Source of the DNA: Pseudomonas hunanensis
GTDB lineage: Bacteria; Pseudomonadota; Gammaproteobacteria; Pseudomonadales; Pseudomonadaceae
Direction of reading: 5' to 3'
Assembly: GCF_013393325.1 (NCBI RefSeq)
Contig: NZ_QJRC01000060.1
Span: forward strand, 62,001 to 126,000
Length of the DNA: 64,000 bases
How positions within the stretch are numbered: the stretch's first letter is position 1; each line of letters opens with the position of its first letter. Made by a program: the position numbers and the translations under genes. The notes beneath the pieces are model-generated. The model ran no database searches. It had not been told where the DNA came from and saw only the letters and a list, made by a program, of their open reading frames with translations. Of the stretch, positions 1-7,815 are shown in pieces.

Positions 1-1102
1 CCAGCAGCAGGGCGTCCTGGTGGCCGGCCTGGTGCAGGCGGATGGCAAAGATAGCGGAAACAGCGGCTGCGACGATGCCGCGGGGCGCAATCCAGGCCAG
101 CAGTGCGCGCTCGCGCCAGCTGAGTGTCGAGCCCAGCGTGGACAGCCACACGTTGAGCGGGCGTGCCACCAGCTGGATCACCAGCAACAAGGCCAGCACC
201 GCAGGGCCGAGGCCTAGCAGGGCATGCAGGTCAAGGCGCGCGGCGAGCAGGATGAACAGGCCGGAAATCAGCAGTACGCTGAGGTTTTCCTTGAAGTGCA
301 GGATTTGTCGCACATCGACCCCGCGCATGTTGGCCAGCCACATGCCCATCACAGTCACCGCCAGCAGCCCGGATTCATGCATGATCTGGTTGGCGGCGAT
401 GAAAATGCCCAGTACCGCCGCCAGCGATGCGAGGTTGTGCAGGTACTCCGGTAGCCACTGCTCGCGCATGATCTGCCCCAGCAGCCACCCGCCGGCCGCG
501 CCCAAGGCTGTGCCGCAAAAAATCACCCCGGCAAAAGTGGTCAGGCTCTGGCTCAGCCCGTTGCCATCGGCGCTGGCGATGATGAAGCTGTACACCACCA
601 CGGCGAGTAGCGCGCCGATGGGGTCGATCATGATCCCCTCCCAGCGCAGGATGTTGGCGATCGTCGACTTTGGCCGCACCACGCGAAGCATGGGTACGAT
701 CACCGTGGGCCCGGTCACTAGGGTCAGGGTGCCGAACAGAATCGACAGCGGCCAGTCGAACCCGAGTAGCCAGTGGGTCGCCAGGGCGATCACCAGCCAG
801 GTGAGCAGGGCACCCACGGTGACCAGGCGATGCACCACGCTGCCGATCTCGCGCCACTGCGACAGGTGCAGGGTCAGGCTGCCTTCGAACAGGATCAGTG
901 CCACTGCCAGCGACACCAGCGGCATCAGCAACGGGCCGAACAGTGCTTCGGGATCGAGCCAGCCCAGTGCCGGGCCGGCGATGATCCCGGCCAGCAGCAG
1001 AAACAGAATCGCCGGCAGTTTCAGGCGCCAGGCCAGCCATTGGCAGGCAAGCGCGGCGGCACCGATACCGCCGACGCTGAGAAGAATCTGCTGTTCGCTC
1101 AT
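1..1102 (-). CDS. Cation:proton antiporter, CPA1/NhaP type (C-terminal part cut by window edge)
   Basis: Integral inner-membrane protein that would exchange Na+ or K+ for H+. The 367 codons visible start MSEQQILLSVGG and form about eleven hydrophobic segments. Typical CPA1 landmarks are present: LLAGIIAGP near residue 40, the ion-site region EGIMIDPIGALLAVV near residue 155, and APRGIVAAAVSAIF near residue 345. The reading frame runs off the left edge, so a cytoplasmic regulatory (TrkA/RCK-like) tail cannot be judged. It diverges from xerD, with only 68 bases between the two starts. The family call is firm from the motifs; the transported ion is not. Confidence 0.88.
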   Translation of the reverse strand, partial: MSEQQILLSVGGIGAAALACQWLAWRLKLPAILFLLLAGIIAGPALGWLDPEALFGPLLMPLVSLAVALILFEGSLTLHLSQWREIGSVVHRLVTVGALLTWLVIALATHWLLGFDWPLSILFGTLTLVTGPTVIVPMLRVVRPKSTIANILRWEGIMIDPIGALLAVVVYSFIIASADGNGLSQSLTTFAGVIFCGTALGAAGGWLLGQIMREQWLPEYLHNLASLAAVLGIFIAANQIMHESGLLAVTVMGMWLANMRGVDVRQILHFKENLSVLLISGLFILLAARLDLHALLGLGPAVLALLLVIQLVARPLNVWLSTLGSTLSWRERALLAWIAPRGIVAAAVSAIFAIRLHQAGHQDALLL

Positions 1103-1170
1103 ACGGGCTCCCTATGCCTGCAGTGTTATGAAAGACTAAGCGTCAATTCGCCGTTTGCCACCGAGTCTTC

Positions 1171-2067
1171 ATGCCCGCCCTCGATCACCCCCTGATAGAC
1201 CAGTTTCTCGACGCCCTGTGGCTTGAAAAAGGCCTGTCCGACAACACCCGAGTGTCCTACCGCAGTGACCTGGCCTTGTTCAATGGCTGGCTGCAGGAGC
1301 AGGCAGTGTCGCTGCCGGATGCCGGCCGCGAGCTGATCCTCGATCACCTGGCCTGGCGCCTCGACCAAGGCTACAAGCCGCGCTCCACGGCGCGCTTCCT
1401 GTCCGGCCTGCGTGGTTTTTTCCGCTACCTGCTGCGGGAAAGGCTGGTGGCCATCGACCCGACCTTGCAGGTCGACATGCCACAACTGGGCAAACCACTG
1501 CCCAAGTCACTCTCCGAAGCCGATGTCGAAGCCCTGCTGCAGGCACCGGACCTGGGCGAAGCCATCGGCCAGCGCGACCGTGCCATGCTCGAAGTGCTCT
1601 ATGCCTGCGGCCTGCGCGTCACCGAGCTGGTCAGCCTGACCCTCGACCAGGTCAACCTGCGCCAGGGTGTGCTGCGGGTAATGGGCAAGGGCAGCAAGGA
1701 GCGCCTGGTGCCCATGGGTGAAGAGGCGGTGGTGTGGCTGGAACGCTACCAGCGCGATGGCCGCGCCGAACTGCTCAACGGCCGCCCCAGCGACGTGCTG
1801 TTCCCCAGCCTGAGAGGCGAGCAGATGACTCGCCAGACCTTCTGGCACCGCATCAAGCATCATGCCCGGGTTGCTGGCATCGACAAGCCGCTGTCGCCGC
1901 ACACCTTGCGGCATGCCTTCGCCACCCACCTGCTCAACCACGGTGCCGACTTGCGTGTGGTGCAGATGCTGCTGGGCCACAGCGACCTGTCGACCACGCA
2001 GATCTATACCCACGTCGCCAAGGCCCGCCTGCAGCAGTTGCACGCCCAGCACCACCCGCGTGGATGA
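1171..2067 (+). CDS. xerD: Tyrosine recombinase XerD
   Basis: With XerC, resolves chromosome dimers at dif during FtsK-driven segregation. It has the 298-residue length of XerD. An N-terminal SAM-like core-binding domain (about 1-90) is followed by the catalytic domain. The active-site set is visible: R149 in CGLRVTEL, the lysine in GKGSKERLVP, the H-x-x-R in SPHTLRHAFATH, the His in LLGHSDLSTTQ, and the nucleophile Y279 in QIYTHV, as in E. coli XerD. The ATG was chosen because it gives the normal N-terminus; its ribosome-binding site is weak. It sits directly upstream of dsbC, as in other gamma-proteobacteria. Confidence 0.96.
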   Translation: MPALDHPLIDQFLDALWLEKGLSDNTRVSYRSDLALFNGWLQEQAVSLPDAGRELILDHLAWRLDQGYKPRSTARFLSGLRGFFRYLLRERLVAIDPTLQVDMPQLGKPLPKSLSEADVEALLQAPDLGEAIGQRDRAMLEVLYACGLRVTELVSLTLDQVNLRQGVLRVMGKGSKERLVPMGEEAVVWLERYQRDGRAELLNGRPSDVLFPSLRGEQMTRQTFWHRIKHHARVAGIDKPLSPHTLRHAFATHLLNHGADLRVVQMLLGHSDLSTTQIYTHVAKARLQQLHAQHHPRG

Positions 2068-2220
2068 ATGTTTTTCATGTTCCGCCGGCCGGTCCTTGCC
2101 AGCCCCTTCACCGGCAGCGTGATGTGGTAGGCTTGGGCGGTTTGCACCAAGGGCCGCACGGTCACCGCGTATTTTCCGCAGGTGGCGCCCTCCGGCCCCT
2201 GTCCGCCTTCAGGAGTTCCC

Positions 2221-2964
2221 ATGCGCGTGACCCAGTTTTTCGCCGCCGCCGCTTTGGCGCTGGCCAGTACCTTTGCCGTTGCTGCGGCAACCGATAGCAA
2301 CGCCGGGGCCGAGCAGGCCATCCGTAAATCGTTGCAGAACCTAGAGCTGGAAGTGCCCGTGGAAAGCGTGGCCAGCAGCCCCCTCAACGGCCTGTATGAA
2401 GTCAAGCTGCAGGGCGGTCGCGTGCTCTACGCCAGCGCCGACGGCCAGTTCGTGATGCAGGGTTACCTGTTCCAGATCCAGGACGGCAAGCCGGTCAACC
2501 TCACCGAGAAGACCGAACGTCAAGGCATCGCCAAGCTCATCAACGGCATTCCAGCCGCCGAGATGGTGGTTTATCCTGCCAAGGGCGAGACCAAGTCGCA
2601 TATCACCGTGTTCACCGACACCACCTGCCCGTACTGCCACAAGCTGCATGCCGAAGTGCCCGAGCTGAACCGTCGCGGTATCGAAGTGCGCTATGTCGCG
2701 TTCCCGCGTCAGGGCCTCGGCTCGCCGGGTGACCAGCAGTTGCAGGCGGTGTGGTGCTCCAGCGACCGCCGTGGGGCGATGGACAAAATGGTCGAAGGTG
2801 AAGAAATCAAGGCCGCCAAGTGCACCAATCCTGTCAGCAAGCAGTTCCAGCTGGGCCAGTCGATCGGTGTCAATGGCACGCCGGCCATCGTCCTTGAAAG
2901 CGGCCAGGTCATTCCGGGCTACCAGCCGGCACCGCAAGTTGCCAAGCTGGCACTTGCCAAGTAA
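2221..2964 (+). CDS. dsbC: Thiol:disulfide interchange protein DsbC
   Basis: Periplasmic disulfide isomerase that reshuffles wrong disulfides and is kept reduced by DsbD. The ATG follows a good site (AGGAG, 6 bases upstream) and gives 247 residues. A signal peptide ends near AVAAA (residue 22). It is followed by the DsbC/G dimerisation domain (about 28-85) and a thioredoxin-fold domain with the C136-P-Y-C139 active site. The cis-proline loop appears as NGTPAIV and the C-terminal pair of structural cysteines is present. A short inverted repeat lies just downstream, but it has no T-run. Confidence 0.96.
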   Translation: MRVTQFFAAAALALASTFAVAAATDSNAGAEQAIRKSLQNLELEVPVESVASSPLNGLYEVKLQGGRVLYASADGQFVMQGYLFQIQDGKPVNLTEKTERQGIAKLINGIPAAEMVVYPAKGETKSHITVFTDTTCPYCHKLHAEVPELNRRGIEVRYVAFPRQGLGSPGDQQLQAVWCSSDRRGAMDKMVEGEEIKAAKCTNPVSKQFQLGQSIGVNGTPAIVLESGQVIPGYQPAPQVAKLALAK

Positions 2965-2977
2965 TTCAATCAAGTAC

Positions 2978-2999
2978 GCCGTCGTCATGGGGTGACGGC
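2978..2999 (+). terminator. Weak hairpin after dsbC
   Basis: GCCGTC and GACGGC form a 6-bp stem with a 10-base loop, 13 bases after the dsbC stop. No T-run follows, so any termination would be partial and read-through into hom is likely. Confidence 0.35.
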
Positions 3000-3047
3000 A
3001 TGTTTCACGGTCGGCAAGCGTGTCGACCGTTCAATGGGGAGTTCACA

Positions 3048-4352
3048 GTGAAACCGGTCAAAGTAGGCATCTGTGGGTTGGGGACCGTCGGTGGCGGAAC
3101 CTTCAATGTACTTCAGCGCAACGCCGAGGAGATTGCCCGCCGTGCCGGGCGCGGTATTGAAGTGGCACAGATCGCCATGCGCTCGCAGAACCCGAACTGC
3201 CAGATTACCGGTACCCCCATTACCGCTGACGTGTTCGAAGTTGCGAGCAACCCGGAGATCGACATTGTCATCGAGCTGATCGGTGGCTATACCATCGCCC
3301 GCGACCTGGTGCTCAAGGCCATCGAAAACGGCAAGCACGTGGTCACCGCCAACAAGGCGCTGATTGCCGTGCACGGCAACGAAATTTTCGCTAAAGCCCG
3401 CGAGAAGGGCGTCATTGTCGCCTTCGAAGCGGCTGTGGCCGGTGGCATCCCGGTCATCAAGGCTATCCGCGAAGGCCTGTCGGCCAACCGCATCAACTGG
3501 CTGGCCGGCATCATCAACGGCACCGGCAACTTCATCCTCACCGAAATGCGTGAGAAGGGCCGCGCCTTCCCGGACGTGCTCGCCGAAGCGCAGGCGCTGG
3601 GTTACGCCGAAGCCGACCCGACGTTCGACGTCGAAGGCATCGACGCCGCGCACAAGCTGACCATCCTGGCGTCCATCGCGTTCGGCATTCCGCTGCAATT
3701 CGACAAGGCCTACACCGAAGGCATCACCCAGCTGACCACGGCGGACGTGAACTACGCCGAGGCCCTGGGCTACCGCATCAAGCACCTGGGTGTTGCCCGT
3801 CGCACCGCCGAAGGTATCGAGCTGCGCGTGCACCCGACGCTGATCCCAGCCGACCGCCTGATCGCCAACGTCAACGGCGTGATGAACGCCGTCATGGTCA
3901 ACGGTGACGCGGCCGGGTCTACCCTGTACTACGGCGCGGGCGCTGGTATGGAGCCCACCGCTTCGTCGGTGGTCGGCGACCTGGTCGACGTGGTCCGTGC
4001 CATGACCTCCGACCCGGAAAACCGCGTGCCGCACCTGGCCTTCCAGCCAGACTCGTTGTCGGCCCACCCGATCCTGCCGATTGAAGCCTGCGAAAGCGCC
4101 TACTACCTGCGCATTCAGGCCAAGGATCACCCGGGCGTACTGGCCCAGGTGGCCAGCATTCTCTCGGAGCGTGGCATCAACATCGAGTCGATCATGCAGA
4201 AGGAAGCCGAGGAGCAGGACGGCCTGGTGCCGATGATCCTGCTGACCCATGGTGTGGTCGAGCAGCGTATCAACGATGCCATCATCGCCCTGGAAGCCCT
4301 GCAGGACGTGGTCGGCAAGGTTGTGCGCATTCGCGTCGAACAGCTCAACTAA
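3048..4352 (+). CDS. hom: Homoserine dehydrogenase
   Basis: NAD(P)H-dependent reduction of aspartate semialdehyde to homoserine, the branch point to threonine, methionine and isoleucine. A GTG start preceded by GGGAG is chosen because VKPVKVGICGLGTVGGGT puts the Rossmann GxGxxG at residues 8-13 and gives 434 residues, the pseudomonad length. An upstream in-frame start would add 16 unconserved residues. The substrate-binding catalytic domain is central (GGIPVIKAIREGL, NGTGNFIL). A C-terminal ACT domain (HPGVLAQVASILSERG, about 355-434) points to allosteric control by threonine. It is followed 61 bases later by thrC. Confidence 0.96.
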   Translation: MKPVKVGICGLGTVGGGTFNVLQRNAEEIARRAGRGIEVAQIAMRSQNPNCQITGTPITADVFEVASNPEIDIVIELIGGYTIARDLVLKAIENGKHVVTANKALIAVHGNEIFAKAREKGVIVAFEAAVAGGIPVIKAIREGLSANRINWLAGIINGTGNFILTEMREKGRAFPDVLAEAQALGYAEADPTFDVEGIDAAHKLTILASIAFGIPLQFDKAYTEGITQLTTADVNYAEALGYRIKHLGVARRTAEGIELRVHPTLIPADRLIANVNGVMNAVMVNGDAAGSTLYYGAGAGMEPTASSVVGDLVDVVRAMTSDPENRVPHLAFQPDSLSAHPILPIEACESAYYLRIQAKDHPGVLAQVASILSERGINIESIMQKEAEEQDGLVPMILLTHGVVEQRINDAIIALEALQDVVGKVVRIRVEQLN

Positions 4353-4413
4353 CAAAATTAGTGCCGTCGGGCCGCCAGCGCGGCCCCGGCCCCAGCATCG
4401 AAGGTTTGCACCC

Positions 4414-5823
4414 ATGCGCTATATCAGTACCCGCGGCCAGGCACCGGCCCTGAATTTCGAAGACGTGCTGCTGGCTGGCCTGGCCAGTGACGGCGGCTTG
4501 TACGTGCCGGAAAACCTGCCACGCTTCACCCAGGAAGAAATCGCCTCGTGGGCCGGTCTGCCGTACCACGAGCTGGCTTTCCGAGTGATGCGCCCGTTCG
4601 TCGAAGGCAGCATCGCCGACGCCGACTTCAAGAAGATCCTCGAAGAAACCTACGGCGAGTTCGCCCACGCGGCGGTCGCACCGCTGCGCCAGCTGAACAG
4701 CAACGAATGGGTGCTGGAGCTGTTCCACGGCCCGACCTTGGCGTTCAAGGACTTTGCCCTGCAGTTGCTCGGCCGTCTGCTCGACCACGTGCTGGCCAAG
4801 CGCAACGAGCGCGTGGTGATCGTCGGCGCCACCAGTGGTGACACCGGTTCCGCCGCCATCGAAGGCTGCCGCCGTTGCGACAACGTCGACATTTTCATCC
4901 TGCACCCGCACCAGCGCGTGTCGGAAGTGCAGCGTCGGCAGATGACCACCATCTTCGGCGACAACATCCACAACATCGCCATCGAAGGTAACTTCGACGA
5001 CTGCCAGGAAATGGTCAAGGCCAGCTTCGCCGACCAGTCGTTCCTCAAGGGCACCCGCCTGGTAGCCGTCAACTCGATCAACTGGGCGCGGATCATGGCC
5101 CAGATCGTCTACTACTTCCACGCAGCGCTGCAGTTGGGCGGCCCGGCGCGCTCGGTGGCGTTCTCGGTACCGACTGGCAACTTCGGCGACATTTTCGCCG
5201 GCTACCTGGCGCGCAACATGGGCCTGCCGGTCAGCCAGCTGATCGTCGCCACCAACCGCAACGACATCCTGCACCGCTTCATGAGCGGCAACCAGTACGT
5301 CAAGGACACCCTGCACGCGACCTTGTCGCCGTCGATGGACATCATGGTCTCGTCCAACTTCGAGCGCCTGCTGTTCGACCTGCACGGCCGCAACGGGGGG
5401 GCGATTGCCGAGCTGATGGCCAACTTCAAGCAAGGTGGCGGCTTCAGCGTCGAGCAAGACCGCTGGACCGAAGCGCGCAAGCTGTTCGACTCGCTGGCTG
5501 TGAGCGACGAGCAAACCTGCGAGACCATTACCGAAGTATTCGCCGCCACCGGTGAAGTGCTCGACCCGCATACCGCGATCGGCGTCAAGGCTGCCCGCGA
5601 GTGCCGCCGTAGCCTGGATACGCCGATGGTGGTGCTGGGCACCGCGCACCCGGTCAAGTTCCCGGAAGCGGTGGAGAAGGCCGGTGTGGGCAAGGCGCTG
5701 GAATTGCCGGCGCACCTCAGCGACCTGTTCAGCCGTGAAGAGCGTTGCACGGTGCTGGCCAATGACCTGAAAGCTGTACAGGGCTTTGTCAGCCAGCACG
5801 GCAACCGCGGCAAGCCGCTGTAA
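4414..5823 (+). CDS. thrC: Threonine synthase
   Basis: PLP enzyme that converts O-phosphohomoserine to threonine. 469 residues, of the long (gamma-proteobacterial/fungal) class. The N-terminal signature MRYISTRGQAPALNFEDVLL is typical. The PLP lysine is in GPTLAFKDFALQLLGR near residue 112. The phosphate-binding loops are VGATSGDTGSAAIEGC and SVPTGNFGDIFAGY. It forms an operon with hom and ends at a strong GC hairpin. Pseudomonads separate this pair from thrB, which is not in this window. Confidence 0.96.
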   Translation: MRYISTRGQAPALNFEDVLLAGLASDGGLYVPENLPRFTQEEIASWAGLPYHELAFRVMRPFVEGSIADADFKKILEETYGEFAHAAVAPLRQLNSNEWVLELFHGPTLAFKDFALQLLGRLLDHVLAKRNERVVIVGATSGDTGSAAIEGCRRCDNVDIFILHPHQRVSEVQRRQMTTIFGDNIHNIAIEGNFDDCQEMVKASFADQSFLKGTRLVAVNSINWARIMAQIVYYFHAALQLGGPARSVAFSVPTGNFGDIFAGYLARNMGLPVSQLIVATNRNDILHRFMSGNQYVKDTLHATLSPSMDIMVSSNFERLLFDLHGRNGGAIAELMANFKQGGGFSVEQDRWTEARKLFDSLAVSDEQTCETITEVFAATGEVLDPHTAIGVKAARECRRSLDTPMVVLGTAHPVKFPEAVEKAGVGKALELPAHLSDLFSREERCTVLANDLKAVQGFVSQHGNRGKPL

Positions 5824-5837
5824 CCGAGTGGGTTTGC

Positions 5838-5856
5838 GGGGCCGCTACGCGGCCCC
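5838..5856 (+). terminator. Hairpin after thrC
   Basis: GGGGCCGC, loop TAC, GCGGCCCC: a perfect 8-bp stem 14 bases after the thrC stop. A short T-rich stretch follows a little later. Probable intrinsic terminator of hom-thrC. Confidence 0.6.
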
Positions 5857-5954
5857 AGCTTCTCGGACTTTTCCCACGATCGCCTCTGAAAAGCCCTATT
5901 CAGCCTGCTGGGCGCAACGCCTAGATTAGCCGGTCCTCCCATCCGGAGCGGCTC

Positions 5955-6374
5955 ATGCACCAGACCTACGTGTTGATCCACCAGGCACGCCCATCCCACC
6001 AGATCCTGCTGCACCAGGCGCTCAATAGCCAGGGTGTCTTCAACGTGCGCATCAGCACGAGCACCGGTGACCTGGATGCCTGCCTCAGCGCTGAGCATCG
6101 CCCCGATTTGTTGATCCTCGACCACGCCATGCCAACGCGGGCCGGTCTTGCCTTGCTCGCCCAGCAACACAATGCGCGCGCATTGCTGTTCGTCGGCCAG
6201 CCCGCGCCCAATCGTCAAAACCTTGCCCAAGAGGCCAGAAAACGCGGCCTGTGGGTGCTCGCCGAGCTGCCCTGGCCGCTGTCGATGCCGGGCCTGCAGC
6301 ACGCCCTGCAAACACTGCAGGTGCGCCCAGGGCGGTGTAGTAAAGCTGTCATGTCGGCCCCGCATGCTCACTGA
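5955..6374 (+). CDS. Single-domain response-regulator-like protein
   Basis: 139 residues that look like one CheY-type receiver domain and nothing else. The likely phosphoacceptor is the Asp in LLILDHAMPTRAG (about residue 56). The early acidic pair of classical receivers is missing: the N-terminus reads MHQTYVLIHQARPSH, so Mg2+ binding may be altered. No histidine kinase lies nearby. A GGAG site precedes the ATG. It could be an ANTAR-like or stand-alone receiver; the output is not deducible. The next gene is a small protein 79 bases downstream. Confidence 0.7.
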   Translation: MHQTYVLIHQARPSHQILLHQALNSQGVFNVRISTSTGDLDACLSAEHRPDLLILDHAMPTRAGLALLAQQHNARALLFVGQPAPNRQNLAQEARKRGLWVLAELPWPLSMPGLQHALQTLQVRPGRCSKAVMSAPHAH

Positions 6375-6453
6375 GACAGCCGCAGTGTGACGAACTTTCT
6401 GCTGTGCCTGTTGGTCAGTTCCTTTAGATCCCACCACGCAGCGAGTGATCCGG

Positions 6454-6735
6454 ATGGAAAGAATCTGCAGCCTGCTCAACGACGCCCTAGCCCCCTATCA
6501 GGCACACCTCGGCAGCGCCGATGCCAGTGGCAATCGCCAATTGACCGTTCATGACCGCCTTGCCGGTATTACCTTGCGGCGCATGGTCAGCGAGCGACAG
6601 TTGCAGGAGCAACGCCTGCTGATCGATTTGGTGGATGGCTTGCACCGTGACTTGCAAATAGCAGAAGGGCGTTTGCAGCCGTGTGTGATTGCCGCATTGC
6701 AGCAGCGTCAGCAACCCCAGGGAACCTTTGCCTGA
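6454..6735 (+). CDS. Small conserved-looking protein of unknown function
   Basis: 93 residues starting MERICSLLNDAL, mostly helical and polar, with no membrane segment and no motif I recognise. Codon use matches the neighbours, with strong G/C third positions. The ATG is preferred over an in-frame GTG nine bases upstream, because GCGAG lies at a proper distance from the ATG. It follows the orphan receiver gene on the same strand and could be co-transcribed. A hairpin-rich stretch with two likely terminators follows it. Confidence 0.55.
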   Translation: MERICSLLNDALAPYQAHLGSADASGNRQLTVHDRLAGITLRRMVSERQLQEQRLLIDLVDGLHRDLQIAEGRLQPCVIAALQQRQQPQGTFA

Positions 6736-6902
6736 GTGGCTTATCAGACACAGTAGGGGCAGCCGGCCAGCGCTTTGCTCCGGCGCTGGCAGGGCTGTCA
6801 CGGGAAGTCTCCAAGGACTTTCGCTTGGCCCCGGGCGTCTTCCCCAGCGTCCGGGGTTTCTTTTTGGGTTCTGCGCAGTCGCCTGTAGGCGCGGCTTTTT
6901 TT
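6736..6902 (+). ncRNA. Gene-free hairpin-rich stretch; candidate small RNA or structured 3' UTR
   Basis: No protein-like frame is seen. Four stem-loops follow each other: GCCAGCGC/GCGCTGGC at 6766-6790, AAGTC/GACTT at 6805-6820, a 9-bp CCCCGG-type stem at 6829-6856 followed by TTTCTTTTT, and a second G/C stem at 6876-6896 followed by seven T. The last two look like tandem intrinsic terminators on the plus strand. Two terminators after one tiny gene would fit an independent RNA ending at the first of them. No known RNA family is recognised, and I cannot identify a promoter with confidence. Confidence 0.35.
6829..6865 (+). terminator. Intrinsic terminator
   Basis: A 9-bp GC-rich stem (CCCCGGGCG with CGTCCGGGG, one G-T pair) is followed directly by TTTCTTTTT. 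It is the first of two adjacent terminator-like structures between the plus-strand genes and the convergent TIGR02285 gene. Confidence 0.65.
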
Positions 6903-6919
6903 GGCGCGATGGGCTGCAA

Positions 6920-7795
6920 CTACTGCGCTTCGAAGAAACGCTTGCTCTCTTCCAGGTAGTCTTCCTGCAGCGCAGGGTCCAGCCAGCGCGCATACAGCGC
7001 CGGCAATACATCCTGGCGCAGCCTGGGTAACAGCTGATCGATATGCGCAATCGCTTCGCGCCCCAGAGGGTTGTCCGAGCAACCCACATGCAGAAACTGA
7101 TAGCGTTCTACCCCCTGCACAGGATGAAACTGGTAATCAGCCAGTGAACCACCTTGTTGCTGGATGAGATAGCGCACCTCAGGCCAGTAGCCGAGCACCA
7201 GGCGCAAACGCCCCAGTTGTTGCATCTGCAGCAGGTTGGCAGTGGCGTCGTTGCCATAATGGCGGCTGAGCGCGGTGTCGGGCAACTGACGCAGAATGGC
7301 GTCGATCTGCGTGCCGTAACTGCGTTCTGCAACAATCCCCAGCTTCAGCGCGTTGTTGCTCAGCAAACCATGCAGGTCTACCTGCTGGCCGTCGAGGTAG
7401 GGCGCCATCAGCGCCTGGTTTTCCTTGCGCAGCACCAGCCCGCCGCTGACCACACCCAGCGACGGCATGGAAAAACGCACGTATTCGGCCCGTTCCGGGG
7501 TCCATAGCAGGGTCGGGTCGCAGGTGAAGCTGTTGCGGTCTTGCAGCATCTGAAGGCCGCGGGCGCGGTTGACCCGCAAAATGGTGTGGTCGTACTCGGG
7601 CATCTGCCCGATCAGCAGTGGCAACAACTGGTCGATCACCCCCTGGCCCTTTTCCGGGCCTTCGAAAATGGTGAACGGCGGCAGGTCGCGCACCAGCCAG
7701 AAGATGTGTTCCTTGGCACTGACAGGCTGTAGCAGCAGTGCGGGCAATAGCCCGCACAGCAGGACCAGGTGACGTAGGCAGCGGGCCGCGCGCAT
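6920..7795 (-). CDS. TIGR02285-type periplasmic solute-binding-like protein
   Basis: 291 residues with a cleavable signal peptide (LVLLCGLLPALLLQPVSA, cut near residue 27). The mature part opens KEHIFWLVRDLPPFTIFEGPEKGQG, typical of the TIGR02285 family, distant relatives of type-2 periplasmic binding proteins. A mid-protein stretch resembles the ligand-cleft motifs of SBP family 3, but no transporter genes are adjacent. Role unknown; sensing or binding of a small solute in the periplasm is only an inference from the fold. The gene ends close to the terminators of the converging genes. Confidence 0.8.
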   Translation of the reverse strand: MRAARCLRHLVLLCGLLPALLLQPVSAKEHIFWLVRDLPPFTIFEGPEKGQGVIDQLLPLLIGQMPEYDHTILRVNRARGLQMLQDRNSFTCDPTLLWTPERAEYVRFSMPSLGVVSGGLVLRKENQALMAPYLDGQQVDLHGLLSNNALKLGIVAERSYGTQIDAILRQLPDTALSRHYGNDATANLLQMQQLGRLRLVLGYWPEVRYLIQQQGGSLADYQFHPVQGVERYQFLHVGCSDNPLGREAIAHIDQLLPRLRQDVLPALYARWLDPALQEDYLEESKRFFEAQ

Positions 7796-7815
7796 GAAAC
7801 CGGGCAGCGCCAGAG

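Noticed and set aside
42..1139. A 365-codon plus-strand frame at the left edge
   Set aside because: The minus strand encodes a clear multi-helix antiporter with family motifs; the plus-strand product is low-complexity and Ser/Arg-rich.
6681..6959. Plus-strand open frame across the hairpin-rich stretch
   Set aside because: It covers two intrinsic terminators and the 3' end of the opposite gene; composition is not protein-like.
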